From positions 1-32,196 of the forward strand of contig MU616917.1 of the NCBI GenBank assembly GCA_025201705.1: a stretch of DNA of 32,196 bases, written 5' to 3'. The notes beneath the pieces were generated by a model, which was not told the DNA's origin, searched no databases, and worked only from the letters and a program-made list of their open reading frames with translations. The number at the start of each line of letters is the position of its first letter. Position 1 is the stretch's first letter. Made by a program: the position numbers and the translations under genes. The stretch is from Dissophora ornata (lineage: Eukaryota > Mortierellomycota > Mortierellomycetes > Mortierellales > Mortierellaceae). Of the stretch, positions 32,083 through 32,196 are shown piece by piece.

Positions 32083-32196
32083 TATTCTCACGGGGGGTCA
32101 TCAACTCCTGCACTAAGTCGATGTAAACGTTCCCAATCTTTGAGCGTCAATTGCGCAACAACTTTTTATGCTACTCCCTACTCTTCTTAATATATT

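Overview
The window is a stretch of a fungal nuclear genome. It carries nine intron-bearing genes recognised from conserved motifs or domains, plus one single-exon gene and one intron-bearing gene of unknown family. Introns are GT-AG with fungal-type branch points. The gene set fits an early-diverging filamentous fungus: an EBP-type sterol isomerase, a Pil1/Lsp1 eisosome protein, a mitochondrial Ind1 for complex I, and a Fanzor-type transposon protein. Mortierellomycotina (Mucoromycota) is my best guess, but that placement is inference and was not tested by any search.

Layout. 32-382: last exon of a Fanzor/TnpB-like protein that runs off the left edge. 1305-3221 (+): ERG6 sterol C24-methyltransferase, ending just before a 60-nt A homopolymer. 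3521-4332 (-): EBP-type sterol isomerase. 5107-9773 (-): a 12-exon PP4 regulatory subunit 3 (Psy2/SMEK). 10432-11385 (-): DUF1746 membrane protein, divergent from 11868-13317 (+) Ind1/NUBPL. 13435-15349 (-): choline-phosphate cytidylyltransferase. 15732-16611 (-): acidic low-complexity protein of unknown function whose start codon is split by an intron. 17507-18421 (-): small SCP2 sterol-carrier protein with a peroxisomal-type C-terminus, divergent from 19477-21524 (+) Pil1/Lsp1-like eisosome protein. 22199-23791 (+): secreted-type single-pass membrane protein with a Kre9/KNH-like ectodomain. 24161-25605 and 27132-28688 (both -): two duplicated three-exon secreted proteins of unknown function, each 410 aa by my models. 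28689-32196: gene-poor DNA ending in a 676-bp element with 108-bp terminal inverted repeats.

Functional themes. Membrane lipid and sterol biology dominates the left two thirds. ERG6 and EBP are consecutive or near-consecutive steps in sterol synthesis and lie tail to tail. A sterol carrier, the rate-limiting enzyme of phosphatidylcholine synthesis and an eisosome scaffold follow within 16 kb. The right third is more dynamic: a segmental duplication with mosaic divergence, an expanded 18-bp repeat upstream of one copy, and a palindromic transposon-like element. Exon boundaries were assigned by hand from splice signals, reading frame and family conservation; all need transcript confirmation.
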